Part shown: piece by piece, positions 43,455 to 52,692 of the stretch
How positions within the stretch are numbered: the first letter of the stretch is position 1
Layout of the letters: each line of letters starts with the position of its first letter
Assembly (NCBI GenBank): GCA_900104565.1
Contig: LT629952.1
Coordinates: forward strand, 991,604-1,055,603
Direction: 5' to 3'
DNA: 64,000 nt
From: Ruminococcaceae bacterium Marseille-P2935
Lineage (GTDB): Bacteria; Bacillota; Clostridia; Oscillospirales; Ruminococcaceae
Program-made: the position numbers and the translations under genes
Notes under the pieces: model-generated
What the model was told of the DNA's origin: nothing
Database searches by the model: none
What the model saw: only the letters and a program-made list of their open reading frames with translations

Positions 43455-43802
43455 TTGGATGATCAATACATTTACGACTTTGGCATGATAGTTAGAATGC
43501 TGCGTGAAAACAAAGGATGGTCTCAGCAACAGTTGGCAGAAAAATTAGGAATAACAAAGCCCACTGTCAGTTCCTACGAAAACAATTATGCGTTTCCATC
43601 TTTTGAAGTGATCAAGCAAATGGCTGTTTTGTTCCGTGTTACCTCTGACTACCTGTTAGGGTTAGATTATCGCACCGTATTTGCCCTGGAAAGCAACAAT
43701 GAGGAAAAAATAAAACTAATTGCACACACCATAGATTACATCGAATCTATGGAAGAAAAGCTGAAAAGCTGCGTTGATAAAACAAGTAAAAACATATATT
43801 AA
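43455..43802 (+). CDS. XRE-family transcriptional regulator
   Basis: 115 residues from TTG 43455, nine bases after GGAGGG and downstream of the promoter. The helix-turn-helix (about 10-65) reads VRMLRENKGWSQQQLAEKLG...TKPTVSSYENNYAFPSFEVI, typical of SinR/phage-repressor relatives, followed by SDYLLGLDYR. The C-terminal half is a short Glu/Lys helix that may dimerise. It probably controls itself and the divergent AbrB-like gene. Confidence 0.9.
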   Translation: MDDQYIYDFGMIVRMLRENKGWSQQQLAEKLGITKPTVSSYENNYAFPSFEVIKQMAVLFRVTSDYLLGLDYRTVFALESNNEEKIKLIAHTIDYIESMEEKLKSCVDKTSKNIY

Positions 43803-43831
43803 AAAACGCCTGAAAAGGCGTTTTTATTTTT
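43801..43831 (+). terminator. Terminator of the XRE gene
   Basis: AAAAACGCCT-GAAA-AGGCGTTTTT overlapping the stop codon, then more T. Confidence 0.92.
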
Positions 43832-44375
43832 CAAACGGCTTTGTTGGGGTTAGCAGGCGGCTTGCAAAAATCTCTTTAGGCCTGCGGCCTGGTTCAACAC
43901 TGCAATTACCCGAACAGGTTGGATTTGGGGCTGCTTTTCACAGCCTTTTGTGGGGAAACAGCCCCGCAAAATTGTGAAGCGCCCCTTTTCCCATATGCGC
44001 TCAAGCCATTCGTATTCTGCCCAGGCATATTCACGCCACTTTTTTATTCCAGAACGGCGCCAGTTCGCCAATAAACCAGCAGCGTCCTCTGCTGGTACAA
44101 AACCGCATGGTATACGGCAGCCAGCTGCAAAAGCTAAGCACTTTTATCTGGCATACCGGTTGATGCGAATCTGAAATAACAAGTTTAGCTTTTCATATAC
44201 AGGGTGGAACAGCAGGCAGGGCGTGAACCTGGGTCACATCTTATATTATCTGCCTGCATTTTGCCACAGAAAAATGCGATTGCAGAGCAAAAACTTTTTC
44301 AAGTTTTCACGCATATAGTATTTATAAATGGTTTTGGATCATTCAAAACAGCCGCCCTTTTCTTTCTGTGTAAAA
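43832..44375. other. Gene-free interval
   Basis: Short frames on both strands lack ribosome sites and resemble no family. No terminator for the ABC exporter gene ending at 44376 was identified with confidence. Confidence 0.5.
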
Positions 44376-46127
44376 TCAGACCGTTGTATACATATGATAC
44401 AGCTTATAATAAGTTCCCTGCTTTTCCATCAGCTCCTGGTGGCTCCCTTGCTCTTCAATACCATTTTCGGTAAGCACCAGAATAGTATCGGCCGAACGTA
44501 TAGTAGTAAGCCTGTGGGCAATGGTAAAGGTGGTGCGCCCTTTCGAAAGCTTTTCCAGCGACTGCTGAACAATCAGCTCACTTTCGTTATCGAGCGCCGA
44601 GGTTGCCTCGTCTAAAATTAAAATCGGCGGGTTTTTCAAAAACACCCGGGCGATGCTGATCCGCTGTTTTTGGCCACCTGAAAGCTTGGTCCCCCGTTCG
44701 CCCACAAAGGTATCGTACCCATTGGGCAGTTCCATAATAAATTCATGGGCTCCCGCCTGTTTCGCAGCCTCTATGACCTCCTGCCTGGTAGCGCCCGGCT
44801 TGCCGTAAACAATGTTTTCAAACACCGAGCCGGAAAAGAGGTAAACGTCCTGCTGCACCATGCCAATTTGAGAGCGCAGCGAATGTAATTTTAAATTTTT
44901 TACGTCCTGTCCGTCAATTAACACCCGGCCGCCGGTCGCATCGTAAAAACGGGGGATTAAATTGCACAAAGTGGTTTTTCCGCTGCCGGATGGCCCCACA
45001 ATGGCCACATTTTCCCCTGCCTTCACCTGAATATTAATATGATCCAGAACATGCTGTTTATTGTCGGCATATTGGAAGGTAACGTCCTCGAATTGAATGG
45101 AACCCTTCACATTGGTCAGTTCCTTGGAATTTGGAGTATCCTGCATTTCTACCGGGACATCCATGATTTCAGTAAAGCGCCGGATTCCTGTGACCCCTTT
45201 TTGGAACTGCTCGGTAAACTCCACGATTCGGCGCACCGAGGTAAGTAGTGTAGAAATATACAAAAGGTATGCCATAAGGTCTGCTGGGGTAACCTTGCCA
45301 TCCAGCATAAACAGCGACCCTGCCAGCAGCACTCCGACATACATAATGCCGTCCAGCAGCCTGGTGGAGGAGTGCATCATTGCTAAGAAATGGTACATAA
45401 CCTTTTTTATCTGCAAAAACTTCTGATTGCCCTGTTCAAACTTTTCAATTTCAATCTCTTCATTGGCAAAAGATTTTACCACACGAATCCCCAACAGGCT
45501 GTCCTCAACCTGGGAATTAATTTCTCCCACCTGGTGGCGGGAATGCATCATGGCTTTTTGGGCCTTGCGGTTAAAATAAATCGCCAGCAGCAGCATAAGC
45601 GGCAGTGCAGAAAAGATAATCAGCGTGAGAAAAAAATTGATTGAACTTAAAATGACAAAAGAAATCACTATTTTCAGCCCGGCAATAAAAAATTCCTCAG
45701 GGCAATGGTGGGCAAATTCGGTAATATCAAACAGGTCGCTGGAGATTCTGGCCATTAACTGGCCAATTTTGGTGTCATCGTAATAGGAATAGGACAGGCG
45801 CTGCATTTTACCAAACAGATCGCGGCGCATGTCCGTTTCTATTTTTGCACCCATTACATGCCCAATTGACCCCATGTAATACTGGGCTACTGCATCCATA
45901 ATGCGCAGTGCAATATAAAGCAGGGCTACCCTTACAATTATTTGCACCGTAAGGCTCTGTAAATTTGTCATACCGGTAGAGGTAATAAACCGTACAATTA
46001 AAGGCAGTACCAGCTCACACACTGTGGTCAGCGCCGCACAGAACAGGTCCAGTACCATAATCCATTTATATTTTTTAAAATAGGGCCAAACACGGCTAAA
46101 AACGCTCTCTTTTTTTGTCTTGTTCAT
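44376..46127 (-). CDS. ABC exporter, fused permease and ATPase
   Basis: 583 residues; ATG 46127 has CGGAG eight bases upstream, better than the longer frame. Six-helix type IV exporter membrane domain (about 1-330) with SYYDDTKIGQLMARISSD, then an ATPase domain: Walker A GPSGSGKTTL, signature LSGGQKQR, Walker B ILILDEATSAL, H-loop AHRLTT. MsbA/LmrA-like; works as a homodimer or with a partner, though no second half-transporter is adjacent. Substrate unknown: lipid, drug or peptide. Confidence 0.92.
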   Translation of the reverse strand: MNKTKKESVFSRVWPYFKKYKWIMVLDLFCAALTTVCELVLPLIVRFITSTGMTNLQSLTVQIIVRVALLYIALRIMDAVAQYYMGSIGHVMGAKIETDMRRDLFGKMQRLSYSYYDDTKIGQLMARISSDLFDITEFAHHCPEEFFIAGLKIVISFVILSSINFFLTLIIFSALPLMLLLAIYFNRKAQKAMMHSRHQVGEINSQVEDSLLGIRVVKSFANEEIEIEKFEQGNQKFLQIKKVMYHFLAMMHSSTRLLDGIMYVGVLLAGSLFMLDGKVTPADLMAYLLYISTLLTSVRRIVEFTEQFQKGVTGIRRFTEIMDVPVEMQDTPNSKELTNVKGSIQFEDVTFQYADNKQHVLDHINIQVKAGENVAIVGPSGSGKTTLCNLIPRFYDATGGRVLIDGQDVKNLKLHSLRSQIGMVQQDVYLFSGSVFENIVYGKPGATRQEVIEAAKQAGAHEFIMELPNGYDTFVGERGTKLSGGQKQRISIARVFLKNPPILILDEATSALDNESELIVQQSLEKLSKGRTTFTIAHRLTTIRSADTILVLTENGIEEQGSHQELMEKQGTYYKLYHMYTTV

Positions 46128-46325
46128 CAAAATACTCCGTTCCGCCAAAAACGCACTGGCATAAATAGTAATGATAGCCACCAGCTATACCGGCGGCTTG
46201 ATTAGGCCCTGTAAGGGCCTGTTGCCGGCAGGCATTTAAAAACGCAAAACAAAATTTTCTTCCCATTTTTCACACTGCTGACGGGTAAATACCGGCAAAA
46301 AAATTTTCCAACCATAGGCAGCAGA

Positions 46326-46362
46326 AAAGGACAGCTAAACTGCTCCGCCGTCCTTTTTTGCT
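46326..46362 (-). terminator. Terminator of the YfhO-like gene
   Basis: AAAAGGAC...GTCCTTTT on the minus strand with a long loop, about 130 bp past the stop codon. Confidence 0.6.
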
Positions 46363-46490
46363 ATCTGTATTCATACAGCAGTCGGTGCAAAAAATGATTC
46401 GCCTGTTTTAAAAAGTGTTTCTCTTTATCTGATGGATTCAGGATATCCTAATAAAGGAAATCTACGCTTTCCTGGTCACACACTGGTGAT

Positions 46491-49241
46491 TCAGAAAAGC
46501 ATTTTTACCAAGCCAATCAAAAAAGTGAATAAAGGTATGATATAAATCAAAACAAATGCTACCGCTACAGCTCCCCAATATATCTTATAGACGACCAACT
46601 CGGCTTTGCGGGTGTATTTAAGAAGGTCGTTGCCAAACAGGCAGGTGTTTGCCGCAAGCAATAGGATTGCAACCAGGAAGAACAGGCTTAACACGCTGCC
46701 GACTCCCAGGCCCGGCGGGGTATAACTGATTGAAATAACATTTTCGCCATCCACCAGCGGCACTGCCATCAGGTCGCCCATGGTTTTTACAATTTCCGCT
46801 TTTTTGTCGTTAATGGTACAGTGCCAGCCCTTATCGTAAGGGATCGCCAGCACCAAGGAGCTATCCTCCCCTGCCGCTGTCACTTTCGCGGTAATGCTGC
46901 TGCCTTCAGCCTTAATATCGCCCGCCTGTTTTACCGAAGATGCATAGGCGGTAAAAGTATCTACATTCAAGCCGCCCAATACAGCCTCTTTTAAAGTAAT
47001 CTCTTTTGGGACCTCCACCTTTACCTGTACCACCTGGTTTTCATACAGGCCAAGCTCCAGCAGGCCGTTATGGTAAGTAGCAGGAAAGCAGTCTTCCCCA
47101 ATGGTACCATTTTGCTGAATAGAGGTGGTAATGAGCGACCCGTTTACATACACTTTCATCTGGTTGTGGATGCCGGAGTTGACAGCATTATCAAGGTCCC
47201 CCAAAAGATCTAAATACAGCATTTGCCGGTTGGTAACGCTTGCAGTAAAATTAATATATCCGCTGGAGTCCTTACCAGTTGGGGTGAAGGTTGTTTTTCC
47301 ATCCTTGCCTTCCTTGGCGGTCAGGTCTACCAGGGTATAATCGTAGGTGTCAAACAGACGGTGTTCCTGGTTACCCAATACCAAAAACAGTTTGTTCTGG
47401 GTTTGGAAAACCGTATCTGTTTCATCTATTTTGGCGGCTTCTACCGCAGAATCCCCTAAAAGGAAACCCAGGGGCATTGCATATTTATATCGATAAACTT
47501 TATAAAGCGTCTGTTTATCCACCAGGTCATACAGCCTGGAATCCAGGTTCTGGGTACTAATGACATACTCGTTACATAACAGGCTATCAGTAAACAGGGT
47601 GCCATCTACACTGGAAGGAATGGTCCATACCGAACTGTAACCAAGCTGTTTCATGGTGCGCATATAATCTTTGTTGGTAAAAGAAGTAAAGTGCGCCAGG
47701 CTGTTTTGGCTATACATCAGGGATGCATTGTAATTCAGCAGCTCATTGCGGTCCTTTACCCGGTAGAACTCCCCTTCTTCGCCCAGTTTTGTTTGCTGTA
47801 ACGTGGTAACCAGCTGGTTTGAATTTTGTACCAGGGTGTTTTGCGAAGGGATGCCAATATACAAAAAAGAATTGAGCAGAATTTCTACCGCCATTGCCCC
47901 ACAGAGCACCGCCTTGCCGGTGCGGTGGCCTTTGTAAAGCTTAACCCCGACAAAATAAATTACCATCAGCATGAGGCAAAGGGCCAGCAGTACAAAAAAT
48001 GTGGTAGTGCCCTTATGCAGGGTCAGTTTTGCAATGGTTTCCTGGTTCGAGCTGAAGGTCAGTACAAATGCTAAAAGCACCGCAACCAAAAACCCCGCAC
48101 AAACAACTCCGCCTACCAGCCGGCCAACAGAGGTTAACCGAACCTTGGGCTCGGTTTCCCACACCTCCTGCAGATAATAGGCCGCCATCATAAATAAAAT
48201 AAACAAAGGAATAAAGGCATAACGGTATGGAAAAGAGGCGTAAGAACCGGCATGCCATATTTTATTAATAGGGTTGATCACCACCTGAATTGCCGTAAGA
48301 ACGAGCAGGGACAGGGAAAATCCAATAAATTTGCGATGGATCTTCAATTTTTGCAGCAACAACAGCACCAGCGTCAGCACTAATGCACTGCAGAAGAAAT
48401 AGGAAAGCTTGTCCAGCATATTGCTCAGCACACCATCGGTAAGCATAGAGAGTAGCCCGGGCTTTACCCTGCTAGAACCCATAACCTGCAGCCCCACTGG
48501 AATGATGATAAAAGAACAGAGCCCCAGTGCGCCAAGGGTGGAGCAGCCCAACAAAAACACCCCTCGAAAGCGCCGGCCTTTCGGCACATAATAAACCATA
48601 TAAACAGCCGAAGCAAAAAAGACAAACAGCAAAACCATATAGGAAAGATAAAAATTAAGGTAAATTATTGCAGCGAGGGTAAATAAAAAGCCAAACGGGT
48701 GGTGGTTATCCAGCAGCTCCCGCAACCCAATTAACAAAATGGGGAACAGGATCATAACGTCCAGCCACATAATATTGGTATATAAAATTAAAGTGTACCC
48801 GCTAAAAGCAAACATGACGCTAAGTATGGTTTTATAAAATTCATCCAGCTTTTTAAAAGTTCGGTTAAAAAAAATATAAGCTGTCAACGCAACCAGCATC
48901 ATTTTAAATAAAAGAATAATCGATGTTGCATAAACAATATTTTCTCGGGGAAACAGCAATACCAGAAAGGAAAAGGGACTGGTTAAAAAGAAGGCAAAAA
49001 CTCCCCAAAAGTTCATACCACCAGCCGCTGAAAAGCTATACAGCAAGCTGGCATTCCCTTTTATCACATCATAAAAATAGTAGAAGATAGGGGTATTAAT
49101 CTCGTACATGTCCCCCCAGTCAATGACCCCGGTGCCAAAGGGGTAAATTCCTTTTAGCCCGTAAACCACCAGCAAAAAAGCCGCTACAATCAGCGACGGC
49201 AGCACAAAGCGTATTTTGCTTTTTCGTTCACGCCTGCTCAT
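46491..49241 (-). CDS. YfhO-family polytopic membrane protein
   Basis: 916 residues; ATG with GAGGTGAGGG upstream. More than ten hydrophobic segments (one near 10-30, most between 80 and 480), a large extracytoplasmic region (about 490-860) and two C-terminal helices (about 855-915). Resembles the YfhO family, GT-C-like proteins implicated in glycosylation of wall polymers such as lipoteichoic acid; early DWGDMY and SFSAAGGMNFWG fit that family. Donor and acceptor are unknown. Monocistronic, promoter 49294-49322. Confidence 0.9.
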   Translation of the reverse strand: MSRRERKSKIRFVLPSLIVAAFLLVVYGLKGIYPFGTGVIDWGDMYEINTPIFYYFYDVIKGNASLLYSFSAAGGMNFWGVFAFFLTSPFSFLVLLFPRENIVYATSIILLFKMMLVALTAYIFFNRTFKKLDEFYKTILSVMFAFSGYTLILYTNIMWLDVMILFPILLIGLRELLDNHHPFGFLFTLAAIIYLNFYLSYMVLLFVFFASAVYMVYYVPKGRRFRGVFLLGCSTLGALGLCSFIIIPVGLQVMGSSRVKPGLLSMLTDGVLSNMLDKLSYFFCSALVLTLVLLLLQKLKIHRKFIGFSLSLLVLTAIQVVINPINKIWHAGSYASFPYRYAFIPLFILFMMAAYYLQEVWETEPKVRLTSVGRLVGGVVCAGFLVAVLLAFVLTFSSNQETIAKLTLHKGTTTFFVLLALCLMLMVIYFVGVKLYKGHRTGKAVLCGAMAVEILLNSFLYIGIPSQNTLVQNSNQLVTTLQQTKLGEEGEFYRVKDRNELLNYNASLMYSQNSLAHFTSFTNKDYMRTMKQLGYSSVWTIPSSVDGTLFTDSLLCNEYVISTQNLDSRLYDLVDKQTLYKVYRYKYAMPLGFLLGDSAVEAAKIDETDTVFQTQNKLFLVLGNQEHRLFDTYDYTLVDLTAKEGKDGKTTFTPTGKDSSGYINFTASVTNRQMLYLDLLGDLDNAVNSGIHNQMKVYVNGSLITTSIQQNGTIGEDCFPATYHNGLLELGLYENQVVQVKVEVPKEITLKEAVLGGLNVDTFTAYASSVKQAGDIKAEGSSITAKVTAAGEDSSLVLAIPYDKGWHCTINDKKAEIVKTMGDLMAVPLVDGENVISISYTPPGLGVGSVLSLFFLVAILLLAANTCLFGNDLLKYTRKAELVVYKIYWGAVAVAFVLIYIIPLFTFLIGLVKMLF

Positions 49242-49293
49242 TATCCCTCACCTCTTCTTAGTAACCGCACAAAATTTTCCATAATATAGTTAA

Positions 49294-49322
49294 ATGATAC
49301 CATGAAAGATGCGTTGATTCAA
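49294..49322 (-). promoter_or_regulatory. SigA-type promoter for the YfhO-like gene
   Basis: Minus strand: TTGAAT, 17-bp spacer, TATCAT, about 53 bp before the start codon. Confidence 0.7.
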
Positions 49323-49657
49323 CAAAACACAACTTTTTCTTCCTTAATATTTGTTCATAAAACCGCTTGAAAACCTCTGTTTTTGCAGCATATTCAGCCC
49401 AGTTTTATACAAATAGTAATAATATTAAAAATATTTTCTTAAAGTATCTATCTAGGCTTGATACCCTACAGATTAGTGCACAGTTTTTATGTAACTTTTG
49501 CATGACTGTACAACTTGGCATAGGCAAATGCATAACAGAAGCAGTAATAAGTTTTACTCCATTTTTCAGGCAACATGCTAAGGAGCTGCTGTACCAGCAG
49601 AATTTTTGGGTAAAGGGTGGTTCCAGTTATTATATATGTAAACTTCAGCTAAAATCA
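49323..49657. other. Gene-free interval beside the transposase relic
   Basis: No supported gene; the 103-codon plus-strand frame at 49367 has no ribosome site. It may contain decayed parts of the same insertion, but I cannot align them. Confidence 0.4.
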
Positions 49658-49898
49658 TCATATTCCAATGGTAAATAAACTGCTTTTCCCCTTTAGGTAA
49701 CCCATAAACCCCGAAACGCTCATTTTGGGTGGGATGCTAAGCAGTAAATACACGTAATCGGGGCAGATTTCTCCCTCAATAATTTCCACACCTTTCCACT
49801 GATACAGCGCCCTCAACATCTCTCGCATATCTTCAGTTTCTCATTGAAAAAATACTTGCTGACGATATTTAGGTGCAATTACTTCAAGGTGTTTTCTT
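49658..49898 (-). pseudogene. tnpA: IS200/IS605 TnpA transposase relic
   Basis: Reading the minus strand from about 49891 gives HLEVIAPKYRQQVFF, an in-frame stop, then KGVEIIEGEICPDYVYLLL and SIPPKMSVSGFMGYLKGKSS before another stop. This is the central part of the Y1 (HUH) transposase of IS200/IS605. The HUH motif, normally PDHVHML, reads PDYVYLL, so both metal-binding His are Tyr. The C-terminus with the catalytic Tyr is lost. A dead fragment; no terminal hairpins were identified. Confidence 0.85.
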
Positions 49899-49925
49899 TA
49901 TATATGTAACGCTTAAACTCTTTTG

Positions 49926-49952
49926 AACCACGCGACCATCGCGTGGTTTTCT
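49926..49952. terminator. Small terminator-like hairpin
   Basis: ACCACGCG-ACCAT-CGCGTGGT with TTTTC on the plus strand. It is next to the transposase relic; no intact gene uses it. Confidence 0.5.
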
Positions 49953-50042
49953 TCATACAAAAAGGCGGCTGCAATGGGATGGCTTTCAATAAGACAGTAT
50001 GAGAACATACCGGCACAGGGTAGCTACCGTGCAGGAGTGTAA

Positions 50043-50096
50043 CAAGAAAAATAGGCGATACCTGATTTTGAAAATCAGGTATCGCTTATTTTTTTA
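50043..50096. terminator. Bidirectional terminator after the MFS gene
   Basis: About 20-bp stem (AATAGGCGATACCTGATTTT with its near complement), T tracts on both strands, ending 14 bp past the MFS stop codon. Confidence 0.9.
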
Positions 50097-50109
50097 CGAT
50101 GCTTTTTAA

Positions 50110-51327
50110 TTATCTTTTGATTCTTCGCTTCAAAAGCAGTTGGAATATAGCTGAAAGGATGGGAAGCACACAACCTACCAGAACGGCAGCACGCAATCCG
50201 AACTGTTCTGCAGATATAGAGAGCTGATTGGGAGCTAAGTTGATGAACAGATCAGCAATAGTACCAATAAGATAGTTGGAAATGGCGGAGCCGAAATCTC
50301 CACCAGCCGCCAGCAGACCGAAGAGCGCGGCTCCCGCGGCAGGAAGCGCGGCGGAGGCGATCACCAAAGTCTCCGGCCACAGCAAACAGGTGGCTGCTCC
50401 GGCAGCCCAGCAGGCGACAACGGTCAGCCAGGTCCAGGGTGAAAGGGAAACGACAATGTAGCATACCACGGTCACGGCAGAGCCAAGTATGAGCACCTTA
50501 TGTATATCCCAGTTTTTGCCGAAACGGCTATACACAAGACGCCCCACACCAAAGCAAAGGGCAAAGCCGCAAAGTCCCAGCAGGTCGCCTGCCAGTTTCG
50601 ACATTCCTGCGCCGCGCTCCAAAAAGGCCGAGATCCACTGCATCAGAGACAGCTCTGCCGCCGCGCCAAAGAAGATGGCGGCGAAGCTCAGGAGAAAGAT
50701 GGGATTTTTCATAAGTGCGCCCGTTTTCATTCGCTGCTGCTCCGGCAGGACTGGTGGCATCCATGCACCCCAGAACAAAAGGCAGTTGATGATCGGAAGC
50801 GCCGCCCATACCAAAACGATCCACTGCCAGCTTTCCGTGCCGAACATGTTCAAATACAGTGTCGTTCCGGCGATGGCCACAATGATTCCCCACGCCAAAA
50901 AAGAATGGAGTACCGCCATGGAGGAAGCTGTGTGTTCTCCCGGAAAACCACCGACAATCGGGCTTAGAATTACCTCCAAAAGGCCAATTGCAAGGGAAAA
51001 AACTGCCGTGGAGATGCAGAACCCAACAAAGAGAAAACTGCCCGCCCAATAGGGAACTGTGGCGAACATAATAAGGCCCACGGCGCAGATCACCGGAGCG
51101 ATGTGGGAAAAGGGGCGGAAGCCATAGCGATCCACCGGCTTGCTAAAGATAGTATCAGCCAAAAGCTGAAACACAAAGTTTATGAACACGAGGACACCAA
51201 GCTGACTATAGGAAAAGCCGTGTAAGGTCTGCAGGGGCACGAACAGCACCGCTGTCAGATTCATTACAATTCCTTGAATAAAGTAGGCTAAATAGCATGA
51301 AGCCTTCGTCTTTACATATGCGGACAT
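50110..51327 (-). CDS. Major facilitator superfamily transporter
   Basis: 405 residues with twelve predicted membrane helices and a central loop near residue 195 (PEQQRMKTG). ATG has AAGGAG upstream. The early motif DTIFSKPVDRYGFRPF resembles motif A of MFS proteins. The substrate is unknown; a sugar is possible, given the divergent AraC-type gene. Long stretches are clearly richer in G+C than the flanking genes (for example 50281-50420), and a transposase relic lies just downstream, which suggests acquisition by transfer. Confidence 0.9.
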   Translation of the reverse strand: MSAYVKTKASCYLAYFIQGIVMNLTAVLFVPLQTLHGFSYSQLGVLVFINFVFQLLADTIFSKPVDRYGFRPFSHIAPVICAVGLIMFATVPYWAGSFLFVGFCISTAVFSLAIGLLEVILSPIVGGFPGEHTASSMAVLHSFLAWGIIVAIAGTTLYLNMFGTESWQWIVLVWAALPIINCLLFWGAWMPPVLPEQQRMKTGALMKNPIFLLSFAAIFFGAAAELSLMQWISAFLERGAGMSKLAGDLLGLCGFALCFGVGRLVYSRFGKNWDIHKVLILGSAVTVVCYIVVSLSPWTWLTVVACWAAGAATCLLWPETLVIASAALPAAGAALFGLLAAGGDFGSAISNYLIGTIADLFINLAPNQLSISAEQFGLRAAVLVGCVLPILSAIFQLLLKRRIKR

Positions 51328-51392
51328 AGTGATTGCTCCTTATTATTTTCTTATCTTCATTTTGAATAATATCATAAATTCTCCGCACATTC

Positions 51393-51422
51393 TTGCACAA
51401 TAATCCCAAATCATGATAAAAT
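51393..51422 (+). promoter_or_regulatory. Overlapping divergent promoters of the AraC and MFS genes
   Basis: Plus strand: TTGCAC, 18-bp spacer, TAAAAT. On the minus strand TTGTGC (51395-51400) with TATGAT 18 bp on would drive the MFS gene. The two -35 boxes share the palindrome TTGCACAA, so one bound regulator could control both. Confidence 0.5.
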
Positions 51423-51448
51423 ATCTCCAAAAGCTATTTGGAGGAAAA

Positions 51449-52318
51449 ATGAAGATCCATAGTATACCAACGGACGATACGATGCGCTCTCTGTTGACAC
51501 ATGGGAGCGCCGATTTCCCATTTGAGTATTATTTAGATGAGATAAGCCATTTTCGCAACAAGAGCATTGCATGGCACTGGCATAAGGAACTTGAGTTCTC
51601 CCTGGTTCTGAACGGAACTGTACAATGTTCCGATGAACAGACGATATATCATCTCGCTGCGGGAGATGGACTGTTTATCAATTCTGAAACTCTGCACCGT
51701 TTTGAGTCAGAGGACGACGGAATAATGGTCAATATGGTGTTTGCACCGAAACTGATCTCCCCGCAGGGGACATTAATTTTTACAGAGTACGTGGAAAAGA
51801 TGGTGACCTCGGACTTCCCGTTGCTTGTGTTTCGGAAAGATCACCCCAAACAACAGCAGGTTCTGAAACATATCACGCAGTTATACAATGCAGTGAGCAA
51901 AAACCTGTTTTCTGTCTATGCTGCGGTATACAGCTTGTGGGAAGCGCTTCTTGATTTTACCGGAGATGAGATTCCGCAAGGTCAAAATAAAGGGAGCAAA
52001 TTGCTGCGTGCCAGAATGCAGAAAATGGTACAATTTATCCACGAAAACTATCCTGAGCGTATTCGATTAAAAGAAATAGCTGAAGCCGCCAATATAAGCA
52101 CCAGCGAGGCGTTGCGGTGTTTTCACGCCTCGGCGCAAACAACTCCTATTAATTACCTCAACGACTATCGTTTGGTCCGGGCAAAAGAACTTCTTCTGTC
52201 CACCAATGATTCCGTTACAAGTATTGCTGCAGCTACCGGATTTGAAAATCCAAGCTATTTTTGTCGGACGTTCAGGAGAAAATTTGAAGATTCCCCCCAC
52301 CGGTTTCGCAAAGTTTGA
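51449..52318 (+). CDS. AraC-family transcriptional regulator
   Basis: 289 residues from ATG 51449 (TTTGGAGGAAAA upstream); the earlier start at 51413 lies within the promoter. N-terminal cupin sensing domain (HWHKELEFSLVLNG, then GDGLFINSETLHRF) and a C-terminal double helix-turn-helix with IRLKEIAEAANISTSEALRC and TSIAAATGFENPSYFCRTFR. Divergent from the MFS gene, which it probably controls in response to the transported compound. Confidence 0.93.
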   Translation: MKIHSIPTDDTMRSLLTHGSADFPFEYYLDEISHFRNKSIAWHWHKELEFSLVLNGTVQCSDEQTIYHLAAGDGLFINSETLHRFESEDDGIMVNMVFAPKLISPQGTLIFTEYVEKMVTSDFPLLVFRKDHPKQQQVLKHITQLYNAVSKNLFSVYAAVYSLWEALLDFTGDEIPQGQNKGSKLLRARMQKMVQFIHENYPERIRLKEIAEAANISTSEALRCFHASAQTTPINYLNDYRLVRAKELLLSTNDSVTSIAAATGFENPSYFCRTFRRKFEDSPHRFRKV

Positions 52319-52692
52319 TTTTGGGGACACAAGAAGATGATAAAAGTATTATTAATTTGAAACAGCAAAATTTGTCGGGTGTGACGAATAGTCTTATGTT
52401 ACCTCATGAGCCTTTTTTAAGCCGGGTAGCACAGAGCGGGTAGCACAGAGCAAGATTCTGCCATGGATCCAAATTTCGCTACATGCTCATTTTGACCGCA
52501 TGAAATCTTGTTGGGGAGTGACTTCCCCAAACCCTGCCAATACCAAAACGGGAAGCACATGACCAAAATCATGATGCTTCCCGTTTTGGTATGCTGTTTT
52601 ATTGAGCCGCCCCTAGCAGCCGCCCAAATTGATAAAGAAAATTTTGTAGTTGACCTGCTCAATAATTATTTTAACCAAATTATACTGTTTGG
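52319..52692. other. Intergenic stretch with a direct repeat and a long hairpin
   Basis: GGGTAGCACAGAGC occurs twice in tandem (about 52423-52452). GGGGAGT-G-ACTTCCCC forms a small hairpin near 52513. A perfect 18-bp inverted repeat beginning ATACCAAAACGGGAAGCA spans 52540-52592, probably ending the AraC transcript or the opposing one. No gene. Confidence 0.6.
52540..52592. terminator. Long perfect inverted repeat between convergent genes
   Basis: Arms ATACCAAAACGGGAAGCA (52540-52557) and its complement (52575-52592), with an inner CATGA/TCATG helix. T content after it is weak. Confidence 0.55.

Noticed and set aside
43850-44174. Small overlapping ORFs on both strands between the XRE gene and the ABC exporter
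   Set aside because: No ribosome sites, no recognisable motif and mutual overlap.
49367-49678. 103-codon plus-strand ORF
   Set aside because: It runs antisense to the transposase relic region and has no ribosome site.
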